Positions 46,991-60,748 of a stretch of 64,000 nt of DNA are shown here, piece by piece. Origin of the DNA: Paragonimus skrjabini miyazakii (taxonomy: Eukaryota; Platyhelminthes; Trematoda; Plagiorchiida; Troglotrematidae). Where the stretch lies: assembly GCA_014338405.1 (NCBI GenBank), contig JTDE01000724.1, positions 124,653-188,652 of the forward strand, in the 5' to 3' direction. How positions within the stretch are numbered: position 1 is the first letter of the stretch; every line of letters starts with the position of its first letter. The position numbers were made by a program, and so were the translations under genes. The notes under the pieces were generated by a model that worked only from the letters and a program-made list of their open reading frames with translations, did not search any database and was not told where the DNA came from.

Positions 46991-49394
46991 CATTCAGTTG
47001 AAGAGTTTAAATTGGCTGGGCCAAAGAGGGTTTTACGACTGGTAAATTTGTGAGCGGGCATTTGCAGGTTTGTACAGTGGGCATCATATGGACCAAATGG
47101 CTTGATATGTGATGCGGCGAGTGAGAGAGCATGACGCCGGCTGCAAAATCATAGAAATTGTCCCAAATGCATTTGGCGCCATAACAAAATTTATGGACCG
47201 AAAATAAGCCAATTTATGGTCTGACACTAAAGTCGGTCCAGTGGAAATAGGCTAATCAGAGGAACCGAGTTAATTTAGATATCTCATTGTCAGACAGTAA
47301 GACCAAAGTATACGGTAAAATCATTCGACGCTATAACTGATATGTGTGTTAGAATAACAGTTATGGGTGCAATGCCCATCATCATAACCAAAATCTATGC
47401 AGAAACGTTGAGTTGATTGCCACGTTTGTAGCACTCGATAAACTTGATTGTTTACAGTAAAATAGTTTTCGGTCGGACTTTTTCGGCAGACGTCTTGGCA
47501 ATTCTACCAATCTTCATGTTGTCGGCTTAGGTGGAAGACAGGAACTATATTACACATAAACTGTGAATGATAAAAACGAATTTAAACCAATTATTTCTGA
47601 TAACAACTTGTCCGATATGCATGCTAATACTGTTTCTGAAAACGAACAGATTCTCTCTTCCACTATGTCCACCATATTGAATGGCATAACAATTAAGCAC
47701 CATTTCTGTTCGGAACATGTCACTCGTCCCTCTCTAAATCATATCAAAGTAGAATGGGGGCATTTTATTATATGCTTCAGGGGGGATAACTATTACAGTA
47801 TTCACCCACATGTACAAATCAAACACACACACAAAATTAGACAATATATAATCCATACGAAATCAAACTACCATTACACACCGTGTACAATTGCACTATT
47901 TAGTAAATTTACAATATGGTCTGATCGCCTTGCTTTAATTCATAGACCACTTCTTGATCTTGTCACAGACAAGTCGAACTAACGTTTGTCAACTGACAGT
48001 CAAGGGCGTTTGGGATGCGAACTTGTGGGGGAGTAGTAGACTTATACTGACAATTCAGACTAATGTATAAGGTAGTCAAAAATGCAATCACGGACAACAA
48101 ACTCTTTAGTCGTATTTGGAAAGCACAAGTGGTGTTTTTCACTTTCGCAATAGATTAGACAGACGTACACCCAAATTATCGTTAAGGGTTTGTCACACCG
48201 ATTAAAAACACACATACCGAACATGTGATGTAACAAACGGAAATTAGAAAGCGTCGTGTATAGTTTAGACCAGTGTTTTTTTGTGGGATAATATTGAGAA
48301 TTGCGTGATGAAATGTGTGCACATCACTGGTTGCTCGTTACGACGAAATGACCAGCATAAGGAACAGTGTTTGGTTCTGTAACTTTTGTTAAAATGATAA
48401 TCTAATATCATACCTTAGTAAATTCTCTAGCAGATAATAAGATAAGAACCGAACTTCTACGGTGTTAGAAACTTGCAGACGAAAACATCATGATCGGACG
48501 TGTAGAACAAACCGTTATGCAATGTATGCTACTCGCCAAGGCATTGTTCTGCCGATCTATAACAGTTTAGACGATAACCTGGCAAGTATGATTTCAAACC
48601 CAACGTCACGTTAAGACTACGAGCAGGAACGTGGGTACGAATCCTACATTTGACACGATAACTGAATGTTCTCCTAAAAAATGAAAGCATATGCAGGATT
48701 GTGATTGAAACTCTTAATATCCAAAGCTGACAAAAACTAATATTGGTCGTTAGAATTTATATTGACTAGTTGGCTTTGAATTGTTAAATTATGAAAATAT
48801 AAACTACACATTATACACGAAATTAGCATTTGTTTTAACCTTCTCCAGTGCTACATTCACACTAAAATTTTTAAATCTGGTCGCTTACGAAAATGAAAGC
48901 AGAAAATGCACATTGACAAAATTATGTAATTTCAGTTTGATTAGATTTCCATGGGTTGTTTCATGAATAACAGAGGGTGATAAAATTCAAAAATGCAACT
49001 GGATCCAAAGCATATGTTTCTTCATTGGCTGATACAAATCTACCAGCCATTTGTTTATATTAACTTATGACAAGCTTAGAAACAGGTTGATTTAGTCAGG
49101 TGCATACTAAAACAGATCCTATATGCGATCCTCATTGAACGATTCGCGAACATACGGGAAATTGCAACAATATGCACCCGGAAATAAAATCCGAAAACCC
49201 GAACAAAAAATGCTGGACAAAATATACATTCATGGCTCGGGTGTGTGTGACACGTATGAATATCTGAAATTTCTCTGTTCTCATTAGACTAGGAAACAGA
49301 ATGGGCGAGGAAATAGCGATGATTGGATAAATACAGGTTAATAATATACGAGTGAATCAGTGGTTCCAATTTTATGCGTACACCAATCGATCAA
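46991..49394. other. No confident gene
   Basis: The longest plus frame (47563-47982, 139 codons) has no ATG at its start, is Ile/His/Ser-rich and matches nothing I know. No repeat was recognised. Confidence 0.35.
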
Positions 49395-49835
49395 CAGGTG
49401 AAGTGAAGAGTTAGTCAACCCTTAGTTGGTATCATCTACTTAGCGTCTGTAGTAGGATAGTTGTGAGATGATATCATTCAGTTGCCCTTCTATCATGATC
49501 GTGAAAATGTTAGCGAGAAGGATGCCTAATGGACTCCCCATGGCTACTCCATCAATTTGTCTGTAGGGTGTGTTTAAAAAGTTAGAACTAACAGTCTACG
49601 TACACAATAAAAGTAACGTTTTCAGGTAATCAGTTAAGATGGGCATGGGGATATTTTCGGCACCGATCCGTTCACACACAAAGTCAACAGTTTCTCTCGG
49701 GGGGACATTGGTAAAGAGAGACTGAACATCTATGGAACACATATGTTCATTTTTGATAATGATTCGATCCAACTCATCCGCTAGTTCCAACGAGTCTTTG
49801 ATACTATGGCTGTCAAACTTTTGAATGGTTGTAAC
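49395..49835 (-). mobile_element. PLE fragment: RT palm, inverted relative to its tail
   Basis: On the minus strand from 49835 downward: TTIQKFDSHSIKDSLELADE, motif A CSIDVQSLFTNVPPRETVDF, motif B with MGSPLGILLANIFTIM near 49540 and a VDDT motif C remnant near 49435. It is the middle of a Penelope RT. It ends abruptly at 49835, where a GIY-YIG segment begins on the opposite strand. Frame breaks occur between motifs A and B and around motif C. Confidence 0.68.
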
Positions 49836-50156
49836 TGCGGAGAAAGTGACATAAATAGAACCGATAGATCATCGGTCTCGAGACTGAAGGAACATGTACC
49901 TAAGTGGGTTCAAAAACAGGTATAAAAATCCGACACTGTATTCACAGAGAACCACAAGCCCCCAGCTTCGTCGATCGGACGACACATCCTGTCAGCTGGC
50001 CACAACGTGGACCTGACCTCAGCCTTCACCATCATAGTGCGCTACCACAACCCACGGTTCCTAAAATTTGCTGAAGCCGTCGCGATAAACCGGTTCAAAC
50101 TTGTGTTGTGTGTACACAAACAATTATTTGTGAACCTGAGGTTGCCATGGTCCTAA
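49836..50156 (+). mobile_element. PLE fragment: GIY-YIG endonuclease tail to its stop codon
   Basis: Nearly intact: INRTDRSSVSRLKEHVPKW, one in-frame TAA after QKQV, SSIGRHILSAGHNVDLTSAF, KFAEAVAINRFKLVLCVHKQ and LFVNLRLPWS, ending at TAA 50154-50156. This is the C-terminal part of the GIY-YIG domain, including the Arg/His residues after the catalytic Tyr pair; the Tyr-containing start is missing or altered (a DIN triplet stands where YIG is usual). Same subfamily as the tail at 2560-2838. Confidence 0.72.
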
Positions 50157-51090
50157 GTCGTAGTGATTGTCATTCAGATCACACGAATGGAAGTTTTCGT
50201 TATTGTTGGTTTCTTTGTTCATACCCCCAAGTACTGTGGACGTTAAATTGGAAGTTTATGGTGTTATTGGTTATTTGATACTGGTGAGCCAATATGAAAT
50301 GCATCTACCAGTGTTCGTTTTATAACTGTTTTGTTCAACTCAGCAGTTCTTGGTATAAACTGTGTCATATTTGACGGCTGGGAATAGGTAATCTACTTGA
50401 CATTTTTTGACATTGAATAACATGAAAATATATAGTCAGATGATCACATCGACAGTGCTTCAACTACCTTTGCAAATACGGATTCCAGACGCAGCCTTTA
50501 ATAAGTACGGCGTGCCTGCGAACACAGTGCAAATAATAAACAGCTGACAAGGTTTACACAATATTGTTGATTTACTGTAGCTACGATTCAATAATATCTA
50601 CAAACATTTGTCAAATGCATAAGACCAGTTCAATCCCCCACTAGACAATACGCTGTCCAGACAAACATTAGGAACGGTGTTAGTAGAACCCGAAAATGGC
50701 AACAATGCTAGTCGAACAATCCAGTTTTTGCATCCAACATAGAAAACCTCGATGTCTCAAGAACGATTCTCGCGTGACTCGGTATCAATTAACGAAGCTC
50801 AAATCCGTTTCTCTAGGTTTCAACAGCGAACGAGGTTGCACGGCTAATGTGCCCATTGGTGGACTGACAGCCGGAGATTGGTTGGTTTTTATGTAGGGAG
50901 ATGATGCTGCCCTGCCGAGTGCTGAGAGTGAACGAAGCTAGCTCACTGCACCCAGTTGCCAGGCCGAAAGAGATGCGGGCTATCACGTACGCGGCGAGCA
51001 CTGAATGCAAGCGTGTGATCGCAGTGTGCAGAACGCACAAGAACAACACATCTTGCAGACGATCGTTCATCTGTTGGTCTATGTGTGCAT
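50157..51090. other. PLE 3' UTR, then unassigned
   Basis: The first 150-250 bases probably belong to the 3' UTR of the PLE. Beyond that nothing was recognised except GC-richer sequence from about 50880. Confidence 0.35.
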
Positions 51091-51430
51091 GAGAGACTCA
51101 CATAGATTGGCATAGGTTTCGATCATCTCGTCGTTCGGCCGGCCCCATAAGTCGGACAATCTCTGACTGAAATGCTCGAGTAGTAGCCATCTGAGAAACT
51201 TTTCGACGGCTGATGTAACAGACGAAAACGAGGCCAGAACACAGCGAAATCGATCGTCTGCGGTTTCCAAGCCCCAGCAAATAGAGTCGAGGTTAGTGAC
51301 GACACTTTTACGTTCACTCTGGCTTTGGGCGATCTAGACCTGACGCAGGTGAGACAAACTGCTTCATGTGAGTGAAGCTGGGATGTGCTGGCTGTTGTGT
51401 CAACAAAACAGCGCAACAAACGACGGACTA
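51091..51430 (-). other. GC-richer open region, possible retroelement gag-like relic
   Basis: A 63-codon minus frame (51270-51079) starts METADDRFRCVLASFSSVTS and overlaps two other open frames, with higher GC than its surroundings. The spacing of Arg-Phe-x-x-Val-Leu and following leucines faintly recalls LTR-retrotransposon gag proteins, but no zinc knuckle, protease or RT was seen. Could equally be a host exon or chance. Confidence 0.15.
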
Positions 51431-53304
51431 GACCCAAATAACCGCATTTCAACGCTATTGCCAGTCACCATAGCAATGGACAGTGAGAGTGGTTGAGTAA
51501 ACAAGAAAGTGTGTCAACCGGTAATATATAATGAACCAACCAAACAATCCAAAATATAAATCGACAATTGACTGCCTATTTCATTTCACCAGTGTTTTCG
51601 GAGAGGTACCCATTGAGATACCGAAGAATCCACCAATCCTAACTAGTTTCAGCTCCTCCATCTTGTTCTGTCTATTATATGAAGAGTTTTGGGAACAGCG
51701 CTACACACCACAGACACGTACAGGTTAGCACCGTGATAACTTCTTTGATCCTTCTCTTGTTCAGTCTTATAGGTCGAGAACAATGTCGTGTTACGCCTGT
51801 ACATGTTAGGCAATCGTTCACTCAACCTGATTGAATAAACTCGTCATCGTTTGTTTTTCAATGTTGATCGCTCACGTGATCCATGATTATTGCCAATGAT
51901 TCGTCATTCCACCAGTTCTCGCTGGTTACTATACGTAAACTTCGCTCGGTCATTCCGCTGTACACTAACTCGGTGTTGGCACACGTATACGTATAAAATG
52001 ATCCAGTTCAGATCAAGTTCACATTGACTACAGTATTCATCTTTCTGGCAAGTCAACACAATAATAGGCGACATATGAATTTTCTGCATCCTAAAAAATC
52101 ATTTCAACAACTGGCAGACAATCGGCAAAGCGCGATTCTGTCAGTTTATGAAAATTACAGTCATATACTTCTTGAAACAGTTAGGTAGCAGCCACATTCC
52201 GTATGAGTTGAGAAAAATATACTGATTCCTTTTCTTATCTATGGTTTAAATATCCTGTGTTTGTCAAGCCTTTAGTAAACAGAGCTAGGTATGGCAGTGT
52301 AGTAAATGCCAATATATTTTTGTACTGGCATCCACTGAAGATTCGAACAAGCTGCCTTTGAACTTAATTTCCATTTTTCCTGCATCATTTCTCTTGTTTG
52401 TCTGCTTCATGACTGTTTCTGTGAGCGGTTCCGCAAGCTTAGCACATGGGCATATTGTCACTGTCCAAACTGATATTGCACCCCATTACTTCAGACCATA
52501 ACAAAATAAATCTAACGTGATATGAATACTGTCTCCAAATATTTCATGTATACATACAAAAGAGAAGACAATAACGTAGTCAGTCTTCTTATACACTGAG
52601 AATATGTTGTGGCAATAGAGTGCTGTCATCTCAATTCTGGCTTTTTTAGCTGACTCCTCCATGCACTTCAAAGGTCATTCATTTTTGGGGAAGCTTATAG
52701 GAAGATACATCGGCTCTTCGCTCTATACTTGGCCATATTTTACACAACACAGACTGGATTCAGCACTAGAGAATTTGGTATAAGTCGTAGAAGCTTTTTA
52801 CCTGTAAATCTGGAATTTTCGGACAAGCTTTCAGGTTACGTAATGCAGATCTCATTGCTGTAGACTAATATAGTAAGGATGGACGATCACTATATGCTAC
52901 TCATCAGTAGTCAGACAGATACACGTATTTAGGTACTGAAATGACCACAAAATAATACAAGAAAGAACCATAGAATGCACTCTGAAATGAAAAGGTGTTT
53001 CCCCACATGAACGCAGCATCGGCAATCATGACGTCTCTGGGGTGCTGTTACGTGCAAATCACTGTGGTGATTTTGAGACATACACCCAGTGTGTTGATCC
53101 ACCGAAAAAATAATCGAGATACCGCGCGAAAATTCCCAGTGTAGTCATGAAAAATACTGTGTAGCGAACAAGCTAGTTTTCACTTATTCATTACCAGGCT
53201 AAATACATCACATTTGTATCACGAATTTTACAGGGAAATCATTAAAGGGGGTAAGTGAGGAACGGGTAGTCAATCAGGTCAGTCAGTTCAATGTCACGCT
53301 GCAA
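51431..53304. other. No recognisable gene or repeat
   Basis: Short random frames only. Confidence 0.45.
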
Positions 53305-53560
53305 TCAAGTACCCACTTGAACCGTGGGTCTTGACAGGCTAACATTGTGTGGGGTTAGCCATGACAGATCCAACGCCTGAACAAAACGTTTCTGGGCGCA
53401 CAGGGGTGGGTTGTACAGAGGAATTCCAATAGCTTCAGCTGTGGGCAAAATCCTACGCCTCACTGCCTTCGATTGGGTGGCTTTAACTCCATACACGGTC
53501 CACGTTCTTTGCTCACAAGACCACAGAATTCATCCCTTCGTCTTCCTTGAGTCTGTTCAC
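53305..53560 (-). mobile_element. PLE fragment: GIY-YIG C-terminus, second subfamily
   Basis: Minus frame 53496-53305 reads ATQSKAVRRRILPTAEAIGI, then NPPLCAQKRFVQALDLSWL, the final block of PLE endonuclease ORFs (AEAx-I-x-x-x-x-PxLC-x-QK-x-F-x-x-x-L-x-x-xW). The wording differs from the tails at 2560 and 49836, so it derives from a different PLE subfamily. The upstream part to about 53560 is frame-shifted and only faintly similar. Confidence 0.62.
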
Positions 53561-56500
53561 TATAGTCTAAAACTGGATTTGATAAGTTGCCTTAGTGTGA
53601 GTCATTTTTGATGGATTGTGTCAGCAAGCCATTTTGTACTATAATATCATTCATGTAAGCATTGCTTCGTTAGCTACCGATATCAGTGGCATAATCACGT
53701 ACTGGTAACTGAGGCGATTAGTTGCCTTGGCAACCCTCAAGACAGATGCACTCCCGTTGGATTTTTTAGTAGACAACCTAAGTGTTACAGTAATTTCTGA
53801 TGGACACCCCTCTGGGATAGTCTTGTGATTAGTAATGATTAGTGCATAAAAGCCTAGCCAAAAAGACTATTTTAGCGTCCTACAGTGTTAATTTTTCAAA
53901 ACATGCTAGTGTTAACGAACATGACACAGCCAACTTGTCCCCATTGAATGCCAACTTTATGCAAATGAGTTTTCCCATCTGGCGGTACTTGGCGCCAGTT
54001 GAGCATTTTCAATATTTTTGAACAAAAAGATATCCATGTGAACATGAACACATAGAATGCGGCTTGTAAACTGTAATTCGCAGTCCAGAATACTGCAGAG
54101 TAGGTTTCCCTGAATCCCTGTATTAACTGTGCGAATGTCTCACTTTTGTTCCGTATTTTGTCGATCCGCTTACCAACTGTTGGTTTAATTTGCGACCCTG
54201 AGCAGTCAACGTCAGATTCAAAAGTGTGTCAAAAATGTTTATACCTTTCTTCAGAAAGAAAACCAAGTCCTATTCTTGTCTTAACAACCTATCAGCCAAT
54301 CCACAATTCATGTCACACATCGGGCTATTCGAATGTCTTCCTTCCAATTATCACAGCTCGGAAGTCACGTGATCTGACCCACTTGTTGGAACCACAGATC
54401 ACCAGGTTTTATCATCCACACAACCAATCACGGGTACAACGAATCATGTAATCCATTGTTAGCCAGGATATACATCAATGATTACGGAATGACTCCTGTA
54501 GTTCGCGCGAAAGAATATATTTATTTGACAGGACAGTCTGGCACAGCGGTAAGCGTGTTCCGCTTATAGGTGAATGGCTACAACTACACAACACAAAACG
54601 CTAACTGTCTTGGGTTCAGTTTGTAGATAATCAGATACAGCGAACTTAGAAGCCATTCAGCAGATGCCTACTCCGTTGAAAGTATTTACACTTACGGTTT
54701 AGTTAGTCTGTGTGATTTATTTCATTTGGAGTTCCATAAGGTCCGAATGTGCTATAATAACCTATCTATGACGGAAACGAAATGGGAATGAGCTTTCGAT
54801 TGTCAGGACGTCTTCGTCCAAATTAAATTGTCGTCTATCACTGAGAGTTAAACACTCCAAATGTCTCCGTGACGGGCTGGAAGATAAACTCCGATGTGAC
54901 TTCTACCCTCGAAAATCGTTTTATTCTGTTTATTCCTCCACCTGCACTTTAAATCAGGCGGTAACCTCGTAGGAAGTTTGAAAGCGCTTAGTCAGTCAAT
55001 TCTAACTCGTGAACTCAATAATCAACTGGTTCGATTCACAAAAGCCAAGTTATATTTGGGGGCTTCCAAAAAAACGAATTCAAACGATACTGTCAGCACT
55101 GTTCCAGAGGTCATTCATCAACCAAGCACATAGTCAACAATGATCCACAATATGTTTTTATCATGTAGCAACTATGGTGTCTCATGTATCTCGGTCTATC
55201 CCACCTGGCTGGCTGACAAACCTATTTGATATGTGCTTACCAAAGCGGTTCAAAGTATCCTGATGACGAATCCTAATAGGAAAACTGTTTACACGAAACA
55301 GTTGCTAAGTTGTTCCAGAAGTCCCGGTAACTGGTGGCAGATAATGTAACTTCATTAATCTCTGCTGTGTTTACCGTATTTTGTGTACTGCTTGGTACTG
55401 AACGCATTTGACTTCCACTGTGCTACCTAGAATCAAGTGGCGAAACGGGACGCTTTTTTGATATATATATAAACGCATATTTCTCACGACTATGATAAGA
55501 AAGCCATTCCCATATATGTTAGAGTGCTGTCTGCCATTGCGTAACAAACTAAACGCGCCAGATGAAAATTCATTGCTGGAGAACAGTTCGAAACGCAAAA
55601 CTAGAAGGAATCAATACAACAAATAAATTAGTAGAATCGGATAAAAACGAGAAGAATGAAACGACAGTGCGGCCGAACATAGAACAGCTAATGGAGGTTC
55701 ATCTGCAACCTGAATCATCATGCTGGAAGCGTTTCGGATGAGAGATAGAAGTTGACCCATCTATCTGGGAACGACGCATTAACCAGGTTCCTCACATAGT
55801 GAGAACGGAGGCTACATATATAATAGGACGAGAGAAAGATGGTAATTACCACAGTGAACAGTTATCTTCCAGCTAGTCGTTAACAATTCGGGCGTATCGC
55901 TGCAATCCATCGCTCCTTTGAGACCTAGCCGCTGAAGCGAATGACTGATACAACTGATAAAAACCGTTGTGTGTTGAGACTGATGATAATCTGATAGGCA
56001 ACCACATTCTACCTTCTACAATTTCCGTAGATGGCCCACGTATTCATCCCTCATCTACGCACGTGTTTGCAACACCAGCTGTCCGCAAGGATTGCCTATT
56101 TCTCTCATTCTAAAACTGTATGAGCAATTAATTGGTCTATGAAAATTGAGGACTGTAAACTACCAGCTTATATTGATTTGGTCTTGGCTTTATACAAAAC
56201 ACAGTTCCGACATATTTTAGGTTGCAGCTACTCTAATCGGAAAAACTCCGACATTTCTATGACATAATGCAGCCCATTGTGCAAAGTTACACACCATAAT
56301 TGAAAACCTAAATTACTTTGCGTTTGAGCTACTCACTTGGTTCACAGATGTGTTGATAAGTCGTTAACCGAAGCAATTAACTGATGGTCACGTTCACGGT
56401 CAGCACAATCAGTCTTGCTCGTGTTTTCCCCACGGATATAAGAGCATAGAGACCTTGTTTTCACACACACATACGCACAGCAGTTTCCTTTCGACCGACC

Positions 56501-57184
56501 TCATTGTCACGTAAAATGCCTCGGGAAATTGCTTGTTCTTTGTTCTAACGTGACTGAAACACCTATTGGAAAAATTGATGTAATTTGATAAGAAAATTGA
56601 GTTAACTAAAAGCAGTTAAATAAAAGAGAGAGTTAGTTAAACATTTTAAGCTACTGAATCCGTAATAAAACTGAAAGATAGATACATCGTAATCCGTCAC
56701 TATTTTAGTTAATGTTTACTCCAGTGGCAAAACTGGTCTCATCCATTCCAACTGTGCGGACAACAAAATGTAGTAACTCATTCTCTAACAAAGGATGTTC
56801 CACTAAAGTTCCAGTCAAGCCAACGTGTTAAGATTCACGGTTTCCTAAATCGAAAGCCAAAATAGGGCACCAGCTGCATAGCGCCAATCCGATAGATTAT
56901 TAAAATGAACAGGGGAATTTGGTCAACGTAATTTCACAGTTATTCACAAATAATTATAGTATTCACAGTCCTTCCTTGACCAGAACTTGAACTCAAGCCA
57001 TGTTCTTTTGAGGCAATTGTGTTCACCACTTTACTATAAACACTTTGTGCAAAATGGAATCATCAAATGCGAACCTTCGGTCACATTCAGTTGTGAGTCG
57101 GGCTCGGGTTGCTCGCTGACGTTGGCATGAGACACAACTTTCTTGCAAATGTGGCTGAGCGCTTGAATAGTGGCAAACGTGATA
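53561..57184. other. No confident gene; weak tRNA-like head at 54546
   Basis: At 54546-54580 gtctggcacagcggtaagcg resembles a box A region, with ttgggttcag near 54610 as a possible box B remnant; not convincing. No other feature. Confidence 0.35.
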
Positions 57185-57265
57185 TCAGGGGTGTAGTGGC
57201 CAGCGCAGTTGCCTCATACAAAGGTGACCGGAGTTCAAGTCCCGGTCACGTTGAGGATATGCACC
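57185..57265 (+). repeat. tRNA-like SINE head, relatively well preserved
   Basis: agtggccagcgcagttgcct followed by aaaggtgaccggagttcaag and tcccggtcacg. The box B-like gagttcaagtccc and flanking stem gtgaccgg/ccggtcac pair well. It matches the head of the SINE family at 46620. The body after it is not clearly conserved. Confidence 0.5.
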
Positions 57266-57699
57266 ACCAAAGAACTCGAGGTTAGGAAGGGACCAGTTGA
57301 AAATATATAAGTATGTTAGAGCTGTAACCTATTTAAAGGATTAGTTTGTAGAGGTGAAACGTTAAGTAGACCAGGGAAGCCTCTCAGTTCTGAGTCACTG
57401 ACATTTCTGAAGGTTGGTTGGACTCATCTTTTATCTATTTTGTATCAATGAAACAGGCACTTACATAATATGGTTTACTGGAAACCTTAGTTTTAGAAAT
57501 CCAAAGCTGTGCCTTAGATCTATCCTGATGGGTCACTTCGTTGACAAGATGCCTGGTAAGATAGCCGACGCTGAATGACTATTAAAAATTTCAAGATATT
57601 TATTGACCCCGCATCGTGAAATTCACTCAATCTAAGCCCTACACAAGGTGGATTTTTGAAACTGATCGAAATGTACAAGAAAGAAATCGGTCTTGGCGC
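57266..57699. other. No recognisable gene or repeat
   Basis: Nothing recognised. Confidence 0.4.
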
Positions 57700-58205
57700 T
57701 CAACATTGTGGTTGTATTGGCGCAAAAATGACTGATCATCAAAATGTGAATAACACTGATAAATAATAATGTATAAAATAAATATAACACGTAAGTATCA
57801 GTGTACCAAATAAACGAAAACAACAAAAACCGTATAACAAAATGCTTAGACTTATCAGACTCCGGAAAGCGCAGCAGAAATTACTTTAACAGTTATGAAT
57901 CACCGATTGTGACTACAATTTTGCGGGGTATGACGGACGGATGGGTTGATGTGAGAGTGATCCTTGACTTGTAGTTTGTTTGCTGGATGAAACCGTAAAA
58001 GTCCTGAAGTTGAAGACGATTGCTTTAGAACAGCGTGCTGTTTAACTCACGTGACGACGTCAAGGCAAGTTGTGTTGTTCAAAATGTTGTGCACCGATGG
58101 AAAATCATTTTTGATGCACCTTGTGGAAATGAGTGTGATAAAACCTGAGTAGTTGTGGCAGTGTTCGTGACCGAGAGCCAACACAAACAATGAACTAGGA
58201 TATGT
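57700..58205 (+). repeat. Dispersed repeat, copy B
   Basis: Same ordered blocks as 25540-26005, same orientation. Contains gtatgacggacggatgg, gtttgctggatgaaaccgta and caaacaatgaactagg. Neither copy has an obvious boundary or target duplication. Confidence 0.6.
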
Positions 58206-60498
58206 TTTGGTGGCAATGGACTGTTGGTATTGGACGTTGATTTGCGAAATAGCCATTTCTGTAGTTCACATCAGTCTATGGAATGTGCGGCAAACGGTAA
58301 CCATTTCCAGACACGTCACATATTGGATACGACGATAGTGACGTAATCGACCTGATTACACACATGGCAGGTTCAACAGGATAATTAGGAAATGTGTACG
58401 GATGAACGCATTGGAGATGTGGGGGTGGATTTATCAGCGGCCTGTCAGTTTTGAATGAGGTCAATCGAACCCATACAGTCGTAACGATAGCAAAAATGGC
58501 TCGAATCCTTGTCTACTTGTAACACTTATCCGATCTGGTTGGGGGTCACGGTGATAATCTAACGACAGGATTGCTGTCGTGGGCCGGTACGCTATTTGAA
58601 TACAGACAGGTTGCTCCATCCAAGCTCGATCAGAACTTTAGAGATAATTCATAATGAACACACACTACAAAGTTCCAACTCTGGCATGACTAATTTGTAT
58701 TCATATAACCGCGGTTCGTTGACTGTACACCTCTTTTACTATGTGTACGCTTCAAGAATACTGATGCCCTACTCCACTTAGCGTCACCATGACGTCACAG
58801 TACTAGAACTGCTAATATCATTGTCATTAGTGTCTTTCGCGAGAAAGCTGTCTGACATGAGTTAGTGCAGTAAAACGGTATACCACAAACTTCTGCTTAC
58901 CCCTATTCAGATATACCGTTAAAAATGTTGTCACTTTCACTCCTGAAGGCATGTTACTGGTTCATGTTCTGTTAAACACTTATCTATTGCGCCGTACGAT
59001 AGTCTTTACTAATCATGTGACGTCATGAAACAGTAGTGCGTCGGATTTCCCGGACCAGGATGTCGGAAACCATTCACACCTAACTTGCAATAGATGGAAA
59101 AGCGTGGGGAGTTGAATACTAAGCCCCAACGAGGCAAGCCAGTATAGTTCGCTGGCAATTCAGCTGGTTCTCATCAAAACTCACCCTATCTTTCATCCGC
59201 TTGAAAACTAGAGACCAGGTCAGTCACTCTCTCCCAACCCACAAATCACCATTTGATGCCAATGATTTGTCATAATCCTAGATATTCTTCTGAAATTGTC
59301 TGAACTGATTGTGACCTCACGTTGTTCAGTTACTTCATTATTATATATATATATATACACTATATCCGTATGCTTATTATCGTTCCCATAACGTGACACT
59401 CATAAGCAGATGCCACATGTCACTCTAATTCGGAAGTCTGGGTTACACAGAATGTGACAATCCGACGTTATTTAGTTCTCCTTGTTGAAGTAGTTGATTG
59501 TTCTTGATGACTAATTGAAAATAAAATTCATTCTTGATATTCTGGAAACGAAAAGGAAACAATTTCAGCTTGACAGACACGCGGCGTTTAAAATTCGGTC
59601 CACAGAGTCATTCAGACTTTTTGCACAAAGCTCTGAGCAACAAAACAATCCTGTGAGTTGCCAGATTCCCCATCGTTTAAATCATCCAGAGGTCTAGTGA
59701 ACTGGCTAATATATTAGATTCATGACTAGCACAATCCGTTCGAATGTGTTACTATTCGAAGGCGCTCGGGAAGAATGTTGGGATTCCTTAATCTGTTCAA
59801 CAATAAATCACTGGTGTTCAGATAAAAAGAGCAGAAGAATTTATCCTCCGAGCATCTTAAGGAGACCGAGGACCTGAACTTACAAACACAGCAGTGGGAA
59901 AAATGTTTTTTTTCCATCTTCCGCTTGATCTTATCCTCACAGTGCTAATAAGAAAAGCTGACGGATATTTGCTTTAGGTTTTGATGTCTGCTCACAAAGC
60001 CGCCCACCAAAAATACTCTGTTGTGTATAGTCTGCGTAACTGTACCCGCTGGCTTCTCACCTTACAACGTGGTGTATGTAATCGTGCATCACGCTTAGAA
60101 TTCGACGGAGCCGGTGGACTGACTAAACTCACACAGAGAACTGAACGCAGCCCAGTTATTCCTGGTCACTGGAACCGATTAAGCATCTGTTATTTCCTAC
60201 ACTAAGGTTTCAGGAGCTTGCCAAACAATGCATAAACTTGTTTGAAGTGGTTCACTACTTCCAAAGATTTGTCGCTCCCGAAATCTCCGGTGGTCAAGAT
60301 ATCCATTGAACGGCGAACCTACAAACTAAAGAACGGCGGGCGACTACAATTAGTAACAAACCACTGATGGTTAGAATGTCTTGCAAACTCAACTGCGTCT
60401 TAAGAACAAACCAACATTATCAGAAAATCTGCCGCTCGCCTAACACTATGTAAACCACGTGATCGCTCTAACCATGGCCCTAGCTTATACCCTTCTAG
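58206..60498. other. No confident gene; short TA microsatellite at 59342
   Basis: 59342-59357 is about eight TA units. Open frames at 59515-59697 (+), which ends near a GTGAGT, and 59981-60205 (+) look mildly protein-like but lack supporting splice structure. Confidence 0.35.
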
Positions 60499-60748
60499 AG
60501 AAGGGTAGTGAGGTGCAAATGACCAATCCGCTACTCTCTTTTATCCTCACACAAATATTTGCCGGTGTTCACGTGGTATGCAATTACTCGGGTTCGTTGA
60601 TTTTTCCTTTCTTTGTTTGGTGTCCTATTCATCAAGGCTACTTCCATCATAATGAGTGTTGTTCGTATAGTCATTTCGAAACAAAGAGATCCGGTTGGGA
60701 TATCCCTGTGAATGGTTTCCACTGGGCGTTGGCTTTTCTGTTTGCACG
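60499..60748 (+). CDS. Possible internal exon, unknown protein
   Basis: Open for 250 nt between an acceptor-like atacccttctag|AG and a donor-like GCACG|GTAAGA. It would encode a hydrophobic peptide including FILTQIFAGVHVVCNYSG and IFPFFVWCPIHQGYF, compatible with a membrane protein. The minus strand is also open over much of it, which weakens the case. No neighbour exon was matched in phase. Confidence 0.2.

Noticed and set aside
47563..47982. 139-codon open frame on the plus strand, one of the longest in the window
   Set aside because: No ATG at the start, no recognised domain, low-complexity Ile/His/Ser composition and no flanking splice signals that improve the case.
48600..48650. gggtacgaatcc as a tRNA box B
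   Set aside because: No box A or cloverleaf in the required position upstream.
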